Shown one piece after another: positions 1 to 6,269 of a DNA stretch of 10,663 nucleotides. The notes under the pieces are model-generated. The model was not told where the DNA came from, did no database searches, and worked only from the letters and a program-made list of their open reading frames with translations. Origin of the DNA: Thermoleophilia bacterium (GTDB lineage: Bacteria > Actinomycetota > Thermoleophilia > Gaiellales > Gaiellaceae); NCBI GenBank assembly GCA_029858755.1, contig JAOUEK010000027.1, forward strand, positions 1 through 10,663, given 5' to 3'. Each line of letters begins with the position of its first letter. Position 1 is the first letter of the stretch. The position numbers and the translations under genes were made by a program.

Positions 1-21
1 CGGGCCCCGCCCGGCGCGGCC

Positions 22-774
22 TCACTCCACCTCGACGTGGATCCTCTGCTTGGCCGCGCGCAGCGGGCCGCCCTCGCGCCCGGCCCGTACGGCCAGGATC
101 TCGGCGAGGATCGAGAGCGCCGTCTCCTCCTGCGTGTCGGCGCCGATGTCGAGGCCGCACGGGCCCTGGATGCGGTCGAGCGCCTCCCCGGCGACGCCGG
201 CCTCGAGCAGCCGCTCGCGGCGCCGCTCCTGATTGCGCCGCGAGCCGAGCGCGCCGATGTAGAACGCCTCCGTCTCGAGCGCGCCGATCAGGGCAGGCTC
301 GTCGAACTTGTCGTCGTGGGTGAGCACCACGATCGCCGTCTGGTGGTCCGGGGCCACCTCGACGATCGCGTCCTGCGGCCACTTCGCGATCAGCCGGTCT
401 GCCGAGGGAATGCGCTCCGGGGTGAGGAAGGTGGCGCGGGCGTCGCCCACGATCGCCGTCCACCCGAGCAGCTTCGCGCCGCGGCACAGCGCCTCCGCGG
501 TGTCGACGGCGCCGTACACGAAGAGGCGAGGCGGCGGCCCGTACCACTCGGCGAACACGCGCGTCCCGCCCTCCAGCTCGAGCAGCCGGTTGCGGCCGCG
601 CCGCACCAGCTCGGGGAACTGCGCGAGCGCCTCGTCGGGGACGCCCCCGCCGACCGTCTCACCGTCCTCGATCACCAGCGCCTTCGCGCCCGTGCCGTCG
701 CCCTCGACGACGGTGAACAGGACGCCGCGCCCGGCGGCCGCATGCAGCTCGTGCAGGCGGCGGACGAGGGTCAA
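22..774 (-). CDS. XdhC family protein with Rossmann C-domain (molybdenum hydroxylase maturation)
   Basis: Probable accessory protein that binds molybdenum cofactor and supports its sulfuration before insertion into a molybdenum hydroxylase (family knowledge; CoxF/XdhC role). The 250-residue product shows the XdhC C-terminal Rossmann pattern: YGAVDTAEAL at about 87-96 (families usually have GAGHVAQAL here), LTHDDKFDEPAL at 151-162, YIGALGSRR at 172-180 and PCGLDIGA at 205-212. Residues 15-50 look like a worn XdhC_CoxI N-domain that lacks the GSVSGGC motif. I chose the TTG at 774: it overlaps the TGA of the preceding gene (TTGA), has GGAGAAGG four bases upstream, and everything further upstream in frame is low-complexity Arg-rich antisense-like sequence. 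It is the last gene of the minus-strand operon that lies wholly in the window. The family assignment is firm; the exact start is moderately sure. Confidence 0.9.
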   Translation of the reverse strand: MTLVRRLHELHAAAGRGVLFTVVEGDGTGAKALVIEDGETVGGGVPDEALAQFPELVRRGRNRLLELEGGTRVFAEWYGPPPRLFVYGAVDTAEALCRGAKLLGWTAIVGDARATFLTPERIPSADRLIAKWPQDAIVEVAPDHQTAIVVLTHDDKFDEPALIGALETEAFYIGALGSRRNQERRRERLLEAGVAGEALDRIQGPCGLDIGADTQEETALSILAEILAVRAGREGGPLRAAKQRIHVEVE

Positions 775-1082
775 TCGACCTTCTCCACGAAGACGTCGAT
801 CTCGCCGCCGCAGGGCAGGCCGACGCTCCACGCCATGTCGTCGGTGATGCCGTAGTGCAGGAGCTTCGGCTCGCCGCTCCGCAGCACCTCCATCGCGTTC
901 TCGTACACGTCGCTCTCGACGCACCCGCCGGACACGGAGCCGCACATCTTCCCCGACTCCGAGACGGCGAGGCTCGTGCCCACCGGCCGCGGTGCCGAGC
1001 GGCGCGTGGCGACGACGGTGGCGACCACGACCTGCTCGCCGTCCTCGCGCCAGCGCTCGACCTCGTCCAGGATCTCCTTCAT
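771..1082 (-). CDS. Short XdhC/CoxI-domain protein
   Basis: A stand-alone XdhC_CoxI N-terminal domain of 103 residues, in a family tied to maturation of molybdenum hydroxylases. Visible hallmarks are the SAPRPVG segment at 29-35, GSVSGGCVE at 48-56 with Cys54, and GLPCGGEIDVFVE near the C-terminus. Full XdhC proteins carry this domain fused to a Rossmann domain. Here the Rossmann part is in the next gene, so the function is divided between two chains. The ATG at 1082 overlaps the stop of the VWA gene (ATGA), and its stop overlaps the TTG start of the next gene (TTGA), which indicates translational coupling. A strong Shine-Dalgarno sequence, AAAGGAGG, lies eight bases upstream inside the VWA gene. 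Cys54 and the CGG motif are likely functional sites (inference). Confidence 0.92.
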   Translation of the reverse strand: MKEILDEVERWREDGEQVVVATVVATRRSAPRPVGTSLAVSESGKMCGSVSGGCVESDVYENAMEVLRSGEPKLLHYGITDDMAWSVGLPCGGEIDVFVEKVD

Positions 1083-2218
1083 GCAGCGTGCCTCCTTTCG
1101 ATACCGGCGAGCACCGCCGCCAGCTCCTCGAGACTCCTCAGATTATGGCCGGGCAGGAACCGGTCGACGAAGGGGAGCGCCGCGCGCATCCCGCCGGCGA
1201 GCGGCTGGTACTCCGGGTTGCCCTTCAGCGGGTTGACCCAGACGACGGCGTACGCGGCCCGGGCCAGCCGGGCCATCTCCCGCCCCACGAGATCGGGGTC
1301 GTCGCGCTCCCAGCCGTCCGACACGATCACCACGACCGCGCCACGGGTCAGCGCTCGGCGGCCGTAGACGTCGTTGAACTGCTTGAGGGAGGCCCCGATC
1401 CGCGTGCCCGCGCCCCAGTCGACGACGGCCTCGGTGCAGCGGTCGATCGCAGTCTCCGGGTCGCGCGTGGCCAGGTCGGGCGTGAGCCGCGACAGCCGGG
1501 TTCCGAACGCGAACGCCTCCACCCCGCGGCCGGACCCCACCACCGCGTGCAGGAAGAGCAGGAGCGCACGCGAGTACGCGTCCATCGAGCCGGAGACGTC
1601 GCAGAGCACGACCAGCTTGCGCGGCACCTCCTTGCGCGAGCGGTAGGCGCGCTCGAGCGGCTCTCCCCCCGTGCGCAACGACCGGCGCACGAGCCGCCGC
1701 ATGTCGATCAGGTTCCCCCGCGGGTCGGCCTGCCGCCGCCGCGACGAGCGGCGCGGGCGCAAGCGGGCGATCGCCTGCATCAGCCGGCGTATCCGCCGGA
1801 ACTCCTCCGGGGTCATCTCGGCGAAGTCCTTCTCGCGGAGCAGCTCGTGGGCCGACGCGCCGAGCTCGATCGGGTCGCCGTCCGCCTGCTCGTCGGCTCC
1901 CTCCTCGAGCCGGTCGACGGGCACCGCGACCGCGCGGGCCGCGGGCTGCGTCACGCCCGACGAGCGCGCCGGCGGCATCACGGGCGCCCGGAGGAACCAG
2001 GCGAGGAACGCACGGTCGAACAGGTCGAGCTCGTCGTGACGCGAGACGAGCGTCTGTCGCAGGGAGAAGTAGACGTCCTCCTGGCGGGTGAGGTCGACGG
2101 CGTCGAGCGCGCGCAGGGCATCGATCGTGCGGCCCGGGCCGACCTCGAGCCCGACCTCGCGGAGCACGCGCCCGAAGGTGACCACGTGCCGGACGATGGC
2201 GTCGCCGCGCTCGGGCAT
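1079..2218 (-). CDS. CoxE-family von Willebrand factor A domain protein
   Basis: A 379-residue VWA protein of the CoxE type, which works with a MoxR/CoxD AAA+ ATPase in maturing molybdenum hydroxylase active sites (established for the cox cluster of Oligotropha carboxidovorans; inferred here). The N-terminal half (1-190) is helical and charged, with the usual MTPEEFRRIRRLM stretch. The VWA domain follows, with the MIDAS motif DVSGS at 207-211, a GAGTRIG segment, and VSDGWERDD with Asp301 as the later metal-site acidic residue. The ATG at 2218 lies five bases after the ATPase stop. The frame stays open far upstream, but that part is antisense to the ATPase and the hydrolase genes and is not conserved-looking. 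There is no clear ribosome binding site, so coupling to the ATPase is likely. Its stop overlaps the next ATG (ATGA). Confidence 0.92.
   Translation of the reverse strand: MPERGDAIVRHVVTFGRVLREVGLEVGPGRTIDALRALDAVDLTRQEDVYFSLRQTLVSRHDELDLFDRAFLAWFLRAPVMPPARSSGVTQPAARAVAVPVDRLEEGADEQADGDPIELGASAHELLREKDFAEMTPEEFRRIRRLMQAIARLRPRRSSRRRQADPRGNLIDMRRLVRRSLRTGGEPLERAYRSRKEVPRKLVVLCDVSGSMDAYSRALLLFLHAVVGSGRGVEAFAFGTRLSRLTPDLATRDPETAIDRCTEAVVDWGAGTRIGASLKQFNDVYGRRALTRGAVVVIVSDGWERDDPDLVGREMARLARAAYAVVWVNPLKGNPEYQPLAGGMRAALPFVDRFLPGHNLRSLEELAAVLAGIERRHAA
1091..1098 (-). promoter_or_regulatory. Ribosome binding site of the short XdhC gene
   Basis: Read on the minus strand this is AAAGGAGG, followed by eight bases and the ATG at 1082. 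It lies inside the end of the VWA coding region and fixes the start of the 103-residue protein. Confidence 0.7.
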
Positions 2219-2223
2219 GCGGT

Positions 2224-3102
2224 CTAGTGCGATCCCGCCTTCGCGGCGTCGACGAGCTGTTGCAGCGTCTCGTCGCGGATCGCCTCGATGTCCTCGCGGT
2301 ACTTGAGCACCGAGCCGAGCGTCTGCTGCACGACGTCGGCGTCGATCTCCTGCCGGCCGAGCGCGTTCAGTGCCATCGCCCAGTCGATCGTCTCCGCCAC
2401 GCCCGGCGGCTTCGAGAGGTCGAGCCCGCGGAGCTCGCGGACGAACGCCGCCGCCTCGGCGGCGAGCCGCTCGGGGATCCCGGGCACGCGCAGCCTGACG
2501 ATGTCGATCTCCCGCTCGATCGACGGGTGCCCGATCCAGTGGAAGAGCGCCCGCCGCTTGAGCGCGTCGTGGAGCTCGCGGGTGCGGTTCGAGGTGAGCA
2601 CGACGGCCGGGCGCCGTCGCGCACGGATCGTGCCGATCTCCGGGATCGTGATCTGGAAGTCCGAGAGCACCTCGAGCAGGAACGCCTCGAACTCCTCGTC
2701 GGCCCGGTCGATCTCGTCGATCAACAGGACGACCGGCTCCTCCGAGTCGATCGCCTCGAGCAGGGGCCGCCGGATGAGGAACTCGGCACCGAACAGCTCG
2801 TCCTCGGAGACCGTCCCCTCCTGCGCCGCGCGGATGTGCAGCAGCTGGCGCGAGTAGTTCCACTCGTAGACGGCGTGGGCGACGTCCAGGCCCTCGTAGC
2901 ACTGGAGCCGGATCAGCCTCGCGCCGAGCGCGGTGGCGAGCGACTTGGCGGCCTCTGTCTTGCCGACCCCGGCCTCGCCTTCCAGTAGCAGCGGCTTCTC
3001 CAGCGCGAGCGCGAGGAAGAGCGCCGTCGAGAGCCCCCGGTCGGGCAGGTAGTCGGCATCGCGCAGGGCGGCCTCGAGCTCGTCGATGGTGCGGAAGCTC
3101 AC
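2224..3102 (-). CDS. MoxR/CoxD-type AAA+ ATPase
   Basis: A MoxR-family AAA+ ATPase of 292 residues, the presumed chaperone partner of the VWA protein encoded next. Walker A is GEAGVGKT at 42-49 and Walker B is VVLLIDEIDRAD at 124-135 with Asp129 and Glu130. Sensor 1 is LTSNRTREL around Asn172 and arginine-finger candidates are Arg183/Arg184. In the cox system CoxD with CoxE acts on the MoSO2Cu site of CO dehydrogenase; here the partner enzyme is not a CO dehydrogenase (see findings). I chose the GTG at 3102 because family proteins begin close to the SFRTIDELEAAL segment; the frame upstream is low-complexity. A TACGCT box six bases before this GTG suggests a leaderless transcript, which would explain the lack of a ribosome binding site. 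It is the first gene of the minus-strand operon. Confidence 0.93.
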   Translation of the reverse strand: MSFRTIDELEAALRDADYLPDRGLSTALFLALALEKPLLLEGEAGVGKTEAAKSLATALGARLIRLQCYEGLDVAHAVYEWNYSRQLLHIRAAQEGTVSEDELFGAEFLIRRPLLEAIDSEEPVVLLIDEIDRADEEFEAFLLEVLSDFQITIPEIGTIRARRRPAVVLTSNRTRELHDALKRRALFHWIGHPSIEREIDIVRLRVPGIPERLAAEAAAFVRELRGLDLSKPPGVAETIDWAMALNALGRQEIDADVVQQTLGSVLKYREDIEAIRDETLQQLVDAAKAGSH

Positions 3103-3108
3103 CGACGC

Positions 3109-3114
3109 AGCGTA
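3109..3114 (-). promoter_or_regulatory. Candidate -10 box for the ATPase operon (leaderless)
   Basis: Read on the minus strand this is TACGCT, followed by GCGTCG and then the GTG start of the ATPase. A TANNNT box 6-7 bases before a start codon is the usual layout of actinobacterial leaderless transcripts. No convincing -35 hexamer is visible, so this is tentative. Confidence 0.35.
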
Positions 3115-3247
3115 GCCGCGGTGGCGGGAGCCGCGCGTCCCGCCTCGAGCCGTAGCCGCTTCGGTGCCAGCGGCCGCGACGCCCCCCGCGCCGCGCTCGA
3201 GGAGGGGGCCTCGGTGCGACCACCCACGCCCGCGCCCTGCCGATCGC

Positions 3248-3276
3248 CTGACGTCGGCGCGGCGACGGGTCATACT
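3248..3276 (+). promoter_or_regulatory. Candidate sigma-70 type promoter for the lactonase-like gene
   Basis: CTGACG at 3248-3253 and CATACT at 3271-3276 are separated by 17 bases, a good fit to a housekeeping promoter pattern. About 40 bases of leader and a clear ribosome binding site follow. The rest of the 3103-3322 gap between the divergent genes contains only GC-rich sequence with a 9-base direct repeat (3111-3119 and 3151-3159); I see no obvious operator in it. Confidence 0.45.
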
Positions 3277-3307
3277 CGACGGACAAGACATATCGAGCGA
3301 GGAGATC

Positions 3308-3315
3308 GGAAAGGA
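3308..3315 (+). promoter_or_regulatory. Ribosome binding site of the lactonase-like gene
   Basis: GGAAAGGA with a seven-base spacer to the ATG at 3323. It decides the start against longer in-frame extensions that would begin as far upstream as 3164. Confidence 0.75.
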
Positions 3316-3322
3316 CGGCGAC

Positions 3323-4228
3323 ATGGCCTACGAGATCAAGATGCTCGACCTGATCGACATCGAGCTGGAAGCGAGCTTCCTCGTGCTCGGGCGCGGGATG
3401 GGGACGACCGCACGAGTGAAGACCTGGGGCTACCTGATCATGGGGCCCGGCACCGACCCGATCATCGTCGACACCGGCGCCTCGCATCCGGAGATCATGG
3501 AGCGCCTGGGGATGAAGGGGATCGTGACGAAGGAGATGACGATCCGGCGCCAGCTGGCCCGGTTCGGGGTGAAGATCAACGACGTGCGCTGGATCCTCCA
3601 CACCCATCATCACATCGACCACGCAGGCCAGGACGCGCAGTTCTCGTTCAAGCAGACGGTGATCACGAACCGGCGCGAGCTCGAGTACTCGGCGTCGGGG
3701 ATCATGGGCGGGCAGTACCCGCCGGAGTACGTCAAGCACCACATCGACCGCCTGCACCGGCCGGGGGCGATGCGCCTGCTCGACCTCGAGCTCTCCGGGC
3801 CCGACGAGATCGCTCCCGGGATCGTGTGCGAGGCCGCCGGCGGCCACACCGAGGGCTCGATGAACATCCTGGTCGAGACCGCGGAGGGCACCGCCTGCAT
3901 CTGCGGCGACGTGATCTACGACCTGCAGAACCAGGTGATCGACCCGATCTACCAGGTGCTCGACCACGAGCCCCAGTCGACCGGCAACCAGGGCACGTCG
4001 AAGCGGCAGGAGCGGGCGGCGGTGAAGAAGGCGCTCAACTCGGGGACGTTCGTGCTGCCCATCCACGACTGGCCGGCCCGTGTGGAGCACGGCCGGGTCG
4101 TCTCGCGGTTCGTCGGCGACTCGGTGCCCGGGCCCGAGCTGCCGGTGCAGCACCGGACGGTCAACGAGACGCAGAAGCCCGGTGCCGGCGCCGAGATGTG
4201 GACGCCGCCGCTGGCCGCTGCCCCTTGA
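3323..4228 (+). CDS. Metallo-beta-lactamase-fold hydrolase, N-acyl-homoserine-lactonase-like
   Basis: A 301-residue dinuclear-metal hydrolase. The HxHxDH motif is complete (His95, His97, Asp99, His100), followed by His175 in GGHTEGS, Asp196 in CGDVIYD and His248 in PIHDWP, so all metal ligands are present. The size, the long N-terminal part with VDTGASHPEIM near 49-59 and the THHHIDHAGQD form resemble the AHL-lactonase/AttM branch of the superfamily. That makes a lactone or cyclic ester a likely substrate, though the branch also contains other hydrolases. There is no signal peptide, so it is probably cytoplasmic. It is transcribed divergently from the maturation operon and lies 17 bases ahead of the E1 beta gene. 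In this catabolic setting it may open a lactone intermediate rather than act in quorum quenching (inference). Confidence 0.88.
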   Translation: MAYEIKMLDLIDIELEASFLVLGRGMGTTARVKTWGYLIMGPGTDPIIVDTGASHPEIMERLGMKGIVTKEMTIRRQLARFGVKINDVRWILHTHHHIDHAGQDAQFSFKQTVITNRRELEYSASGIMGGQYPPEYVKHHIDRLHRPGAMRLLDLELSGPDEIAPGIVCEAAGGHTEGSMNILVETAEGTACICGDVIYDLQNQVIDPIYQVLDHEPQSTGNQGTSKRQERAAVKKALNSGTFVLPIHDWPARVEHGRVVSRFVGDSVPGPELPVQHRTVNETQKPGAGAEMWTPPLAAAP

Positions 4229-4233
4229 CGATC

Positions 4234-4239
4234 TAGTCT
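4234..4239 (+). promoter_or_regulatory. Candidate -10 box before the E1 beta gene
   Basis: TAGTCT, then CCCCGC, then the ATC codon at 4246 where homology places the first residue. The spacing matches a leaderless start. It lies six bases after the stop of the upstream gene. No -35 hexamer is recognisable. Confidence 0.35.
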
Positions 4240-4245
4240 CCCCGC

Positions 4246-5211
4246 ATCGCCGAGATCACGTATCTGGAGGCCGTGCGCGCCGCCCTCGCGGACGCGCTCC
4301 GCGAGGACGAGCGCGTGTTCCTGCTCGGCGAGGACATCGGCGCGTTCGGCGGCGCGTTCGGTGTCACGAAGGGGCTGCAGGAGGAGTTCGGCGAGCAGCG
4401 CGTGCTCGACACGCCGATCGCCGAGGAGGGCTTCGTGGGGGCGGCGATCGGCGCCGCCTGGATGGGCGAGCGGCCCGTGGTCGAGCTGCAGTTCGCCGAC
4501 TTCGTCGCCTGCCCCTTCGACATGATCGTCACCGTCGGCGCCAAGACCCACTGGCGCAGCGGGCAGGCGATCCCGCTCGTGATCCGCATGCCGTCCGGCG
4601 GTGGCGTGCGGGGCGGGCCGTTCCACGCCGGCTCGCCGGAGGGGTGGTTCGTGGGCCAGCCGGGCCTGAAGGTCGTCTGCCCCGGGAGCGTCGAGGACGC
4701 GTACGGCCTGCTGCGCGCGGCGATCGACGACCCCGACCCGGTGCTCGTCTTCGAGCACAAGCGGCTGTACCGGAGCCTCAAGGCGCCGGCACCGGAGCGC
4801 GGGCACCGCACCCCGCTGGGACGGGCGCGGGTCGCGCGCGAGGGTGAGGAGGCGAGCGTCGTCACGTACGGCTCCGGCGTGGAGACCGCGCTGCGGGCCG
4901 TCGACGCGCTCGGGGCCGACGTCGAGGTGCTCGACCTGCGCACGGTCTGGCCGCTCGACGGCGCCGCCGTACTGGGCTCGTTGGCGAGAACGTCGCGCCT
5001 GCTGGTGCTGCAGGAGGCGCCGCGCTCGAGCGGCGTCGCCGGCCTCGTGCTCTCCCTCGTCGCCCGCGAGGGCTTCGAGCTGCTCGACGCGCCGCCCGCG
5101 CTCCACGCCCCGCCCGACACGCCGATCCCCTTCGCCCCGGAGCTCGAGGACGCGTACCTGCCGTCGCCCGAGTCGACAGCCCGGGCGCTCGAGGAGCTCC
5201 TTGCCTACTGA
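4246..5211 (+). CDS. 2-oxoacid dehydrogenase E1 component, beta subunit (transketolase-like)
   Basis: Beta subunit of a thiamine-diphosphate 2-oxoacid dehydrogenase E1 (pyruvate, branched-chain or acetoin dehydrogenase family), about 321 residues. The N-terminal pyrimidine-binding domain has LLGEDIG at 26-32, FGVTKGL at 38-44 and DTPIAEEGF at 55-63, with Glu60 as the conserved cofactor-activating glutamate. The C-terminal domain has VVTYGSG, VLDLRTVWPLD and DTPIPFAPELEDAYLP. Family members normally start MAEITYLEA or similar. Here the same stretch is read from 4246, but its first codon is ATC, not ATG. The first standard start is the GTG at 4273, which would remove nine conserved residues. 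I place the start at 4246 as a noncanonical start or base error. The next gene overlaps its end by 11 bases. The beta-before-alpha order is unusual. Confidence 0.9.
   Translation: MAEITYLEAVRAALADALREDERVFLLGEDIGAFGGAFGVTKGLQEEFGEQRVLDTPIAEEGFVGAAIGAAWMGERPVVELQFADFVACPFDMIVTVGAKTHWRSGQAIPLVIRMPSGGGVRGGPFHAGSPEGWFVGQPGLKVVCPGSVEDAYGLLRAAIDDPDPVLVFEHKRLYRSLKAPAPERGHRTPLGRARVAREGEEASVVTYGSGVETALRAVDALGADVEVLDLRTVWPLDGAAVLGSLARTSRLLVLQEAPRSSGVAGLVLSLVAREGFELLDAPPALHAPPDTPIPFAPELEDAYLPSPESTARALEELLAY
5191..5196 (+). promoter_or_regulatory. Ribosome binding site of the E1 alpha gene
   Basis: GAGGAG, four bases before the TTG at 5201 and inside the end of the beta subunit gene. It supports the TTG start over the GTG at 5246, which has no such site. 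Confidence 0.55.
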
Positions 5212-6217
5212 CGACGCGACACAGCCCTGCGCCGACGTCCCGCTGGTGACGACGGATGAGCGGGTCGCGCTCTTCCGGCTTGTGCTGCTGCAACGGCTGT
5301 TCGAGGAGCGCGCGCTCGCGCTCTACCGACAGGGGCGCATCGCCGGGTCGTTCTACGACGGGCGCGGGCAGGAGGCGGTCGCCGCCGCTGCGGGGCTCGC
5401 GCTCGGCCCCGACGACGTCGTCTGCCCGCTGAACCGTGAGCTGGCCACCCACTTCGCCAAGGGAGTGACGGTCGCCGAGGCGTTCCGCAACTTCCTCGGC
5501 AGGGGCGACTCGCCGACCCGCGGCCGCGACGGGAACATGCACTTCGGCGTGCCCGAGCGCGGCGTGTTCCCGCTGGTCTCGATGCTCGGCGACCTCGTGC
5601 CCGTGACCGTCGGCGCCGCGCTCGCCTTCAAGCGGCGTGACGAGCCCCGCGTGGCCATGACCTTCCTCGGCGAAGGCGCGTTCTCGGTCGGCGACACGCA
5701 CGAGGGCCTCAACCTCGCGGGCGTCTGGCAGGTGCCGGCGGTGTTCGTCCTGCAGCGCAACCAGTTCGCGTACTCGACGCCGGTCGAGCGCCAGATGCTC
5801 AACACGAGCCTCGCCGAGCGCGTCTACGGGGGCTGGTCGATCCCGTGCGAGACGGTCGACGGCACGGACGCCGTCGCTGCCTTCGACACGATCCGGGCGG
5901 CGGTGGAGCGGGCACGGGCCGGGCTCGGCCCGCAGGCCGTGGAGGCGGTGACGCTGCGGATCCACGGGCACGCCGCACACGACGGCGCCGCGTACGTGCC
6001 GCAGGAGCTCCGCGAGGCCTATGCCGACCGCGACCCGGTGGAGCGGCTCGCCGCCCGGCTGGCCCTCGACGGCGCCTCGTCGGCCCAGCTCGACCAGCTG
6101 CGCACCGAAGCGGCGGCAGCGATCGCCTGGGGCCTCGAGGAAGCGGAGGCCTCCCCCGCTCCCGACCCGTCCACGCTCGAGGACGGTGTCTGGGCCGCTC
6201 CCCTCCACGGGCTCTAG
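5201..6217 (+). CDS. 2-oxoacid dehydrogenase E1 component, alpha subunit
   Basis: Alpha subunit of the thiamine-diphosphate E1 heterotetramer, 338 residues. Visible motifs are the N-terminal LFEERALALYRQGRI, GRGQEA at 54-59, RGRDGNMHFG, and the cofactor-binding motif from GEG (157-159) to Asn187 in QRNQFAYSTP, spaced as usual for the GDG-X(25-30)-N motif. GEG rather than GDG is typical of branched-chain 2-oxoacid dehydrogenase alpha subunits, which points to that branch rather than plain pyruvate dehydrogenase. The first residue of the usual NN pair is Arg, while the metal-ligand Asn is kept. The TTG at 5201 overlaps the beta gene by 11 bases and has GAGGAG upstream; a GTG at 5246 is the alternative. 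E2 and E3 are not in the window, so the acyl acceptor is unknown. Its TAG stop forms part of the next -10 box. Confidence 0.92.
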   Translation: MPTDDATQPCADVPLVTTDERVALFRLVLLQRLFEERALALYRQGRIAGSFYDGRGQEAVAAAAGLALGPDDVVCPLNRELATHFAKGVTVAEAFRNFLGRGDSPTRGRDGNMHFGVPERGVFPLVSMLGDLVPVTVGAALAFKRRDEPRVAMTFLGEGAFSVGDTHEGLNLAGVWQVPAVFVLQRNQFAYSTPVERQMLNTSLAERVYGGWSIPCETVDGTDAVAAFDTIRAAVERARAGLGPQAVEAVTLRIHGHAAHDGAAYVPQELREAYADRDPVERLAARLALDGASSAQLDQLRTEAAAAIAWGLEEAEASPAPDPSTLEDGVWAAPLHGL

Positions 6218-6220
6218 ACT
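6215..6220 (+). promoter_or_regulatory. Candidate -10 box TAGACT before the tautomerase gene
   Basis: TAGACT overlaps the TAG stop of the E1 alpha gene and is followed by CGACG. The same hexamer with CG after it recurs at 6525-6530 before the FAD subunit gene. No good -35 hexamer is seen 16-18 bases upstream. Confidence 0.4.
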
Positions 6221-6256
6221 CGACGCCACCGCCCGTGCGCGTGGACGGGCCCGACC

Positions 6257-6263
6257 GAGGAGG
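6257..6263 (+). promoter_or_regulatory. Ribosome binding site of the tautomerase gene
   Basis: GAGGAGG with a six-base spacer to the ATG at 6270. This fixes the start so that proline becomes residue 1 after removal of methionine. Confidence 0.8.
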
Positions 6264-6269
6264 CGACCG

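Noticed and set aside
1..25. Start of another minus-strand gene at GTG 25-23 overlapping the XdhC stop as GTGA
   Set aside because: It fits the coupling style of the operon, but only eight codons are inside the window, with no recognisable sequence.
37..2227. Long plus-strand open frames opposite the minus-strand operon
   Set aside because: They are antisense shadows caused by high GC; their products are Arg/Ala/Pro-rich without domains, while the minus-strand products carry clear family motifs.
3111..3159. Direct repeat CGTAGCCGC (3111-3119 and 3151-3159) as an operator pair
   Set aside because: Nine GC-rich bases repeated once at 40-base spacing is weak; neither copy is palindromic, and one overlaps the proposed -10 box by chance composition.
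2219..4153. Upstream extension of the VWA protein as a reading frame of over 1000 residues
   Set aside because: The extra part is antisense to the ATPase gap and lactonase gene or out of frame with the ATPase, is rich in Arg/Ala/His low-complexity sequence, and conserved VWA-family sequence begins at the ATG at 2218.
4225..4239. TTGACG followed by TAGTCT as a -35/-10 pair
   Set aside because: The spacer would be only three bases; TTGACG merely contains the TGA stop of the lactonase-like gene.
5669..5677. GEG instead of GDG in the E1 alpha cofactor motif as a broken site
   Set aside because: Branched-chain 2-oxoacid dehydrogenase alpha subunits normally have GEG with Glu as metal ligand, and the matching Asn187 is kept.
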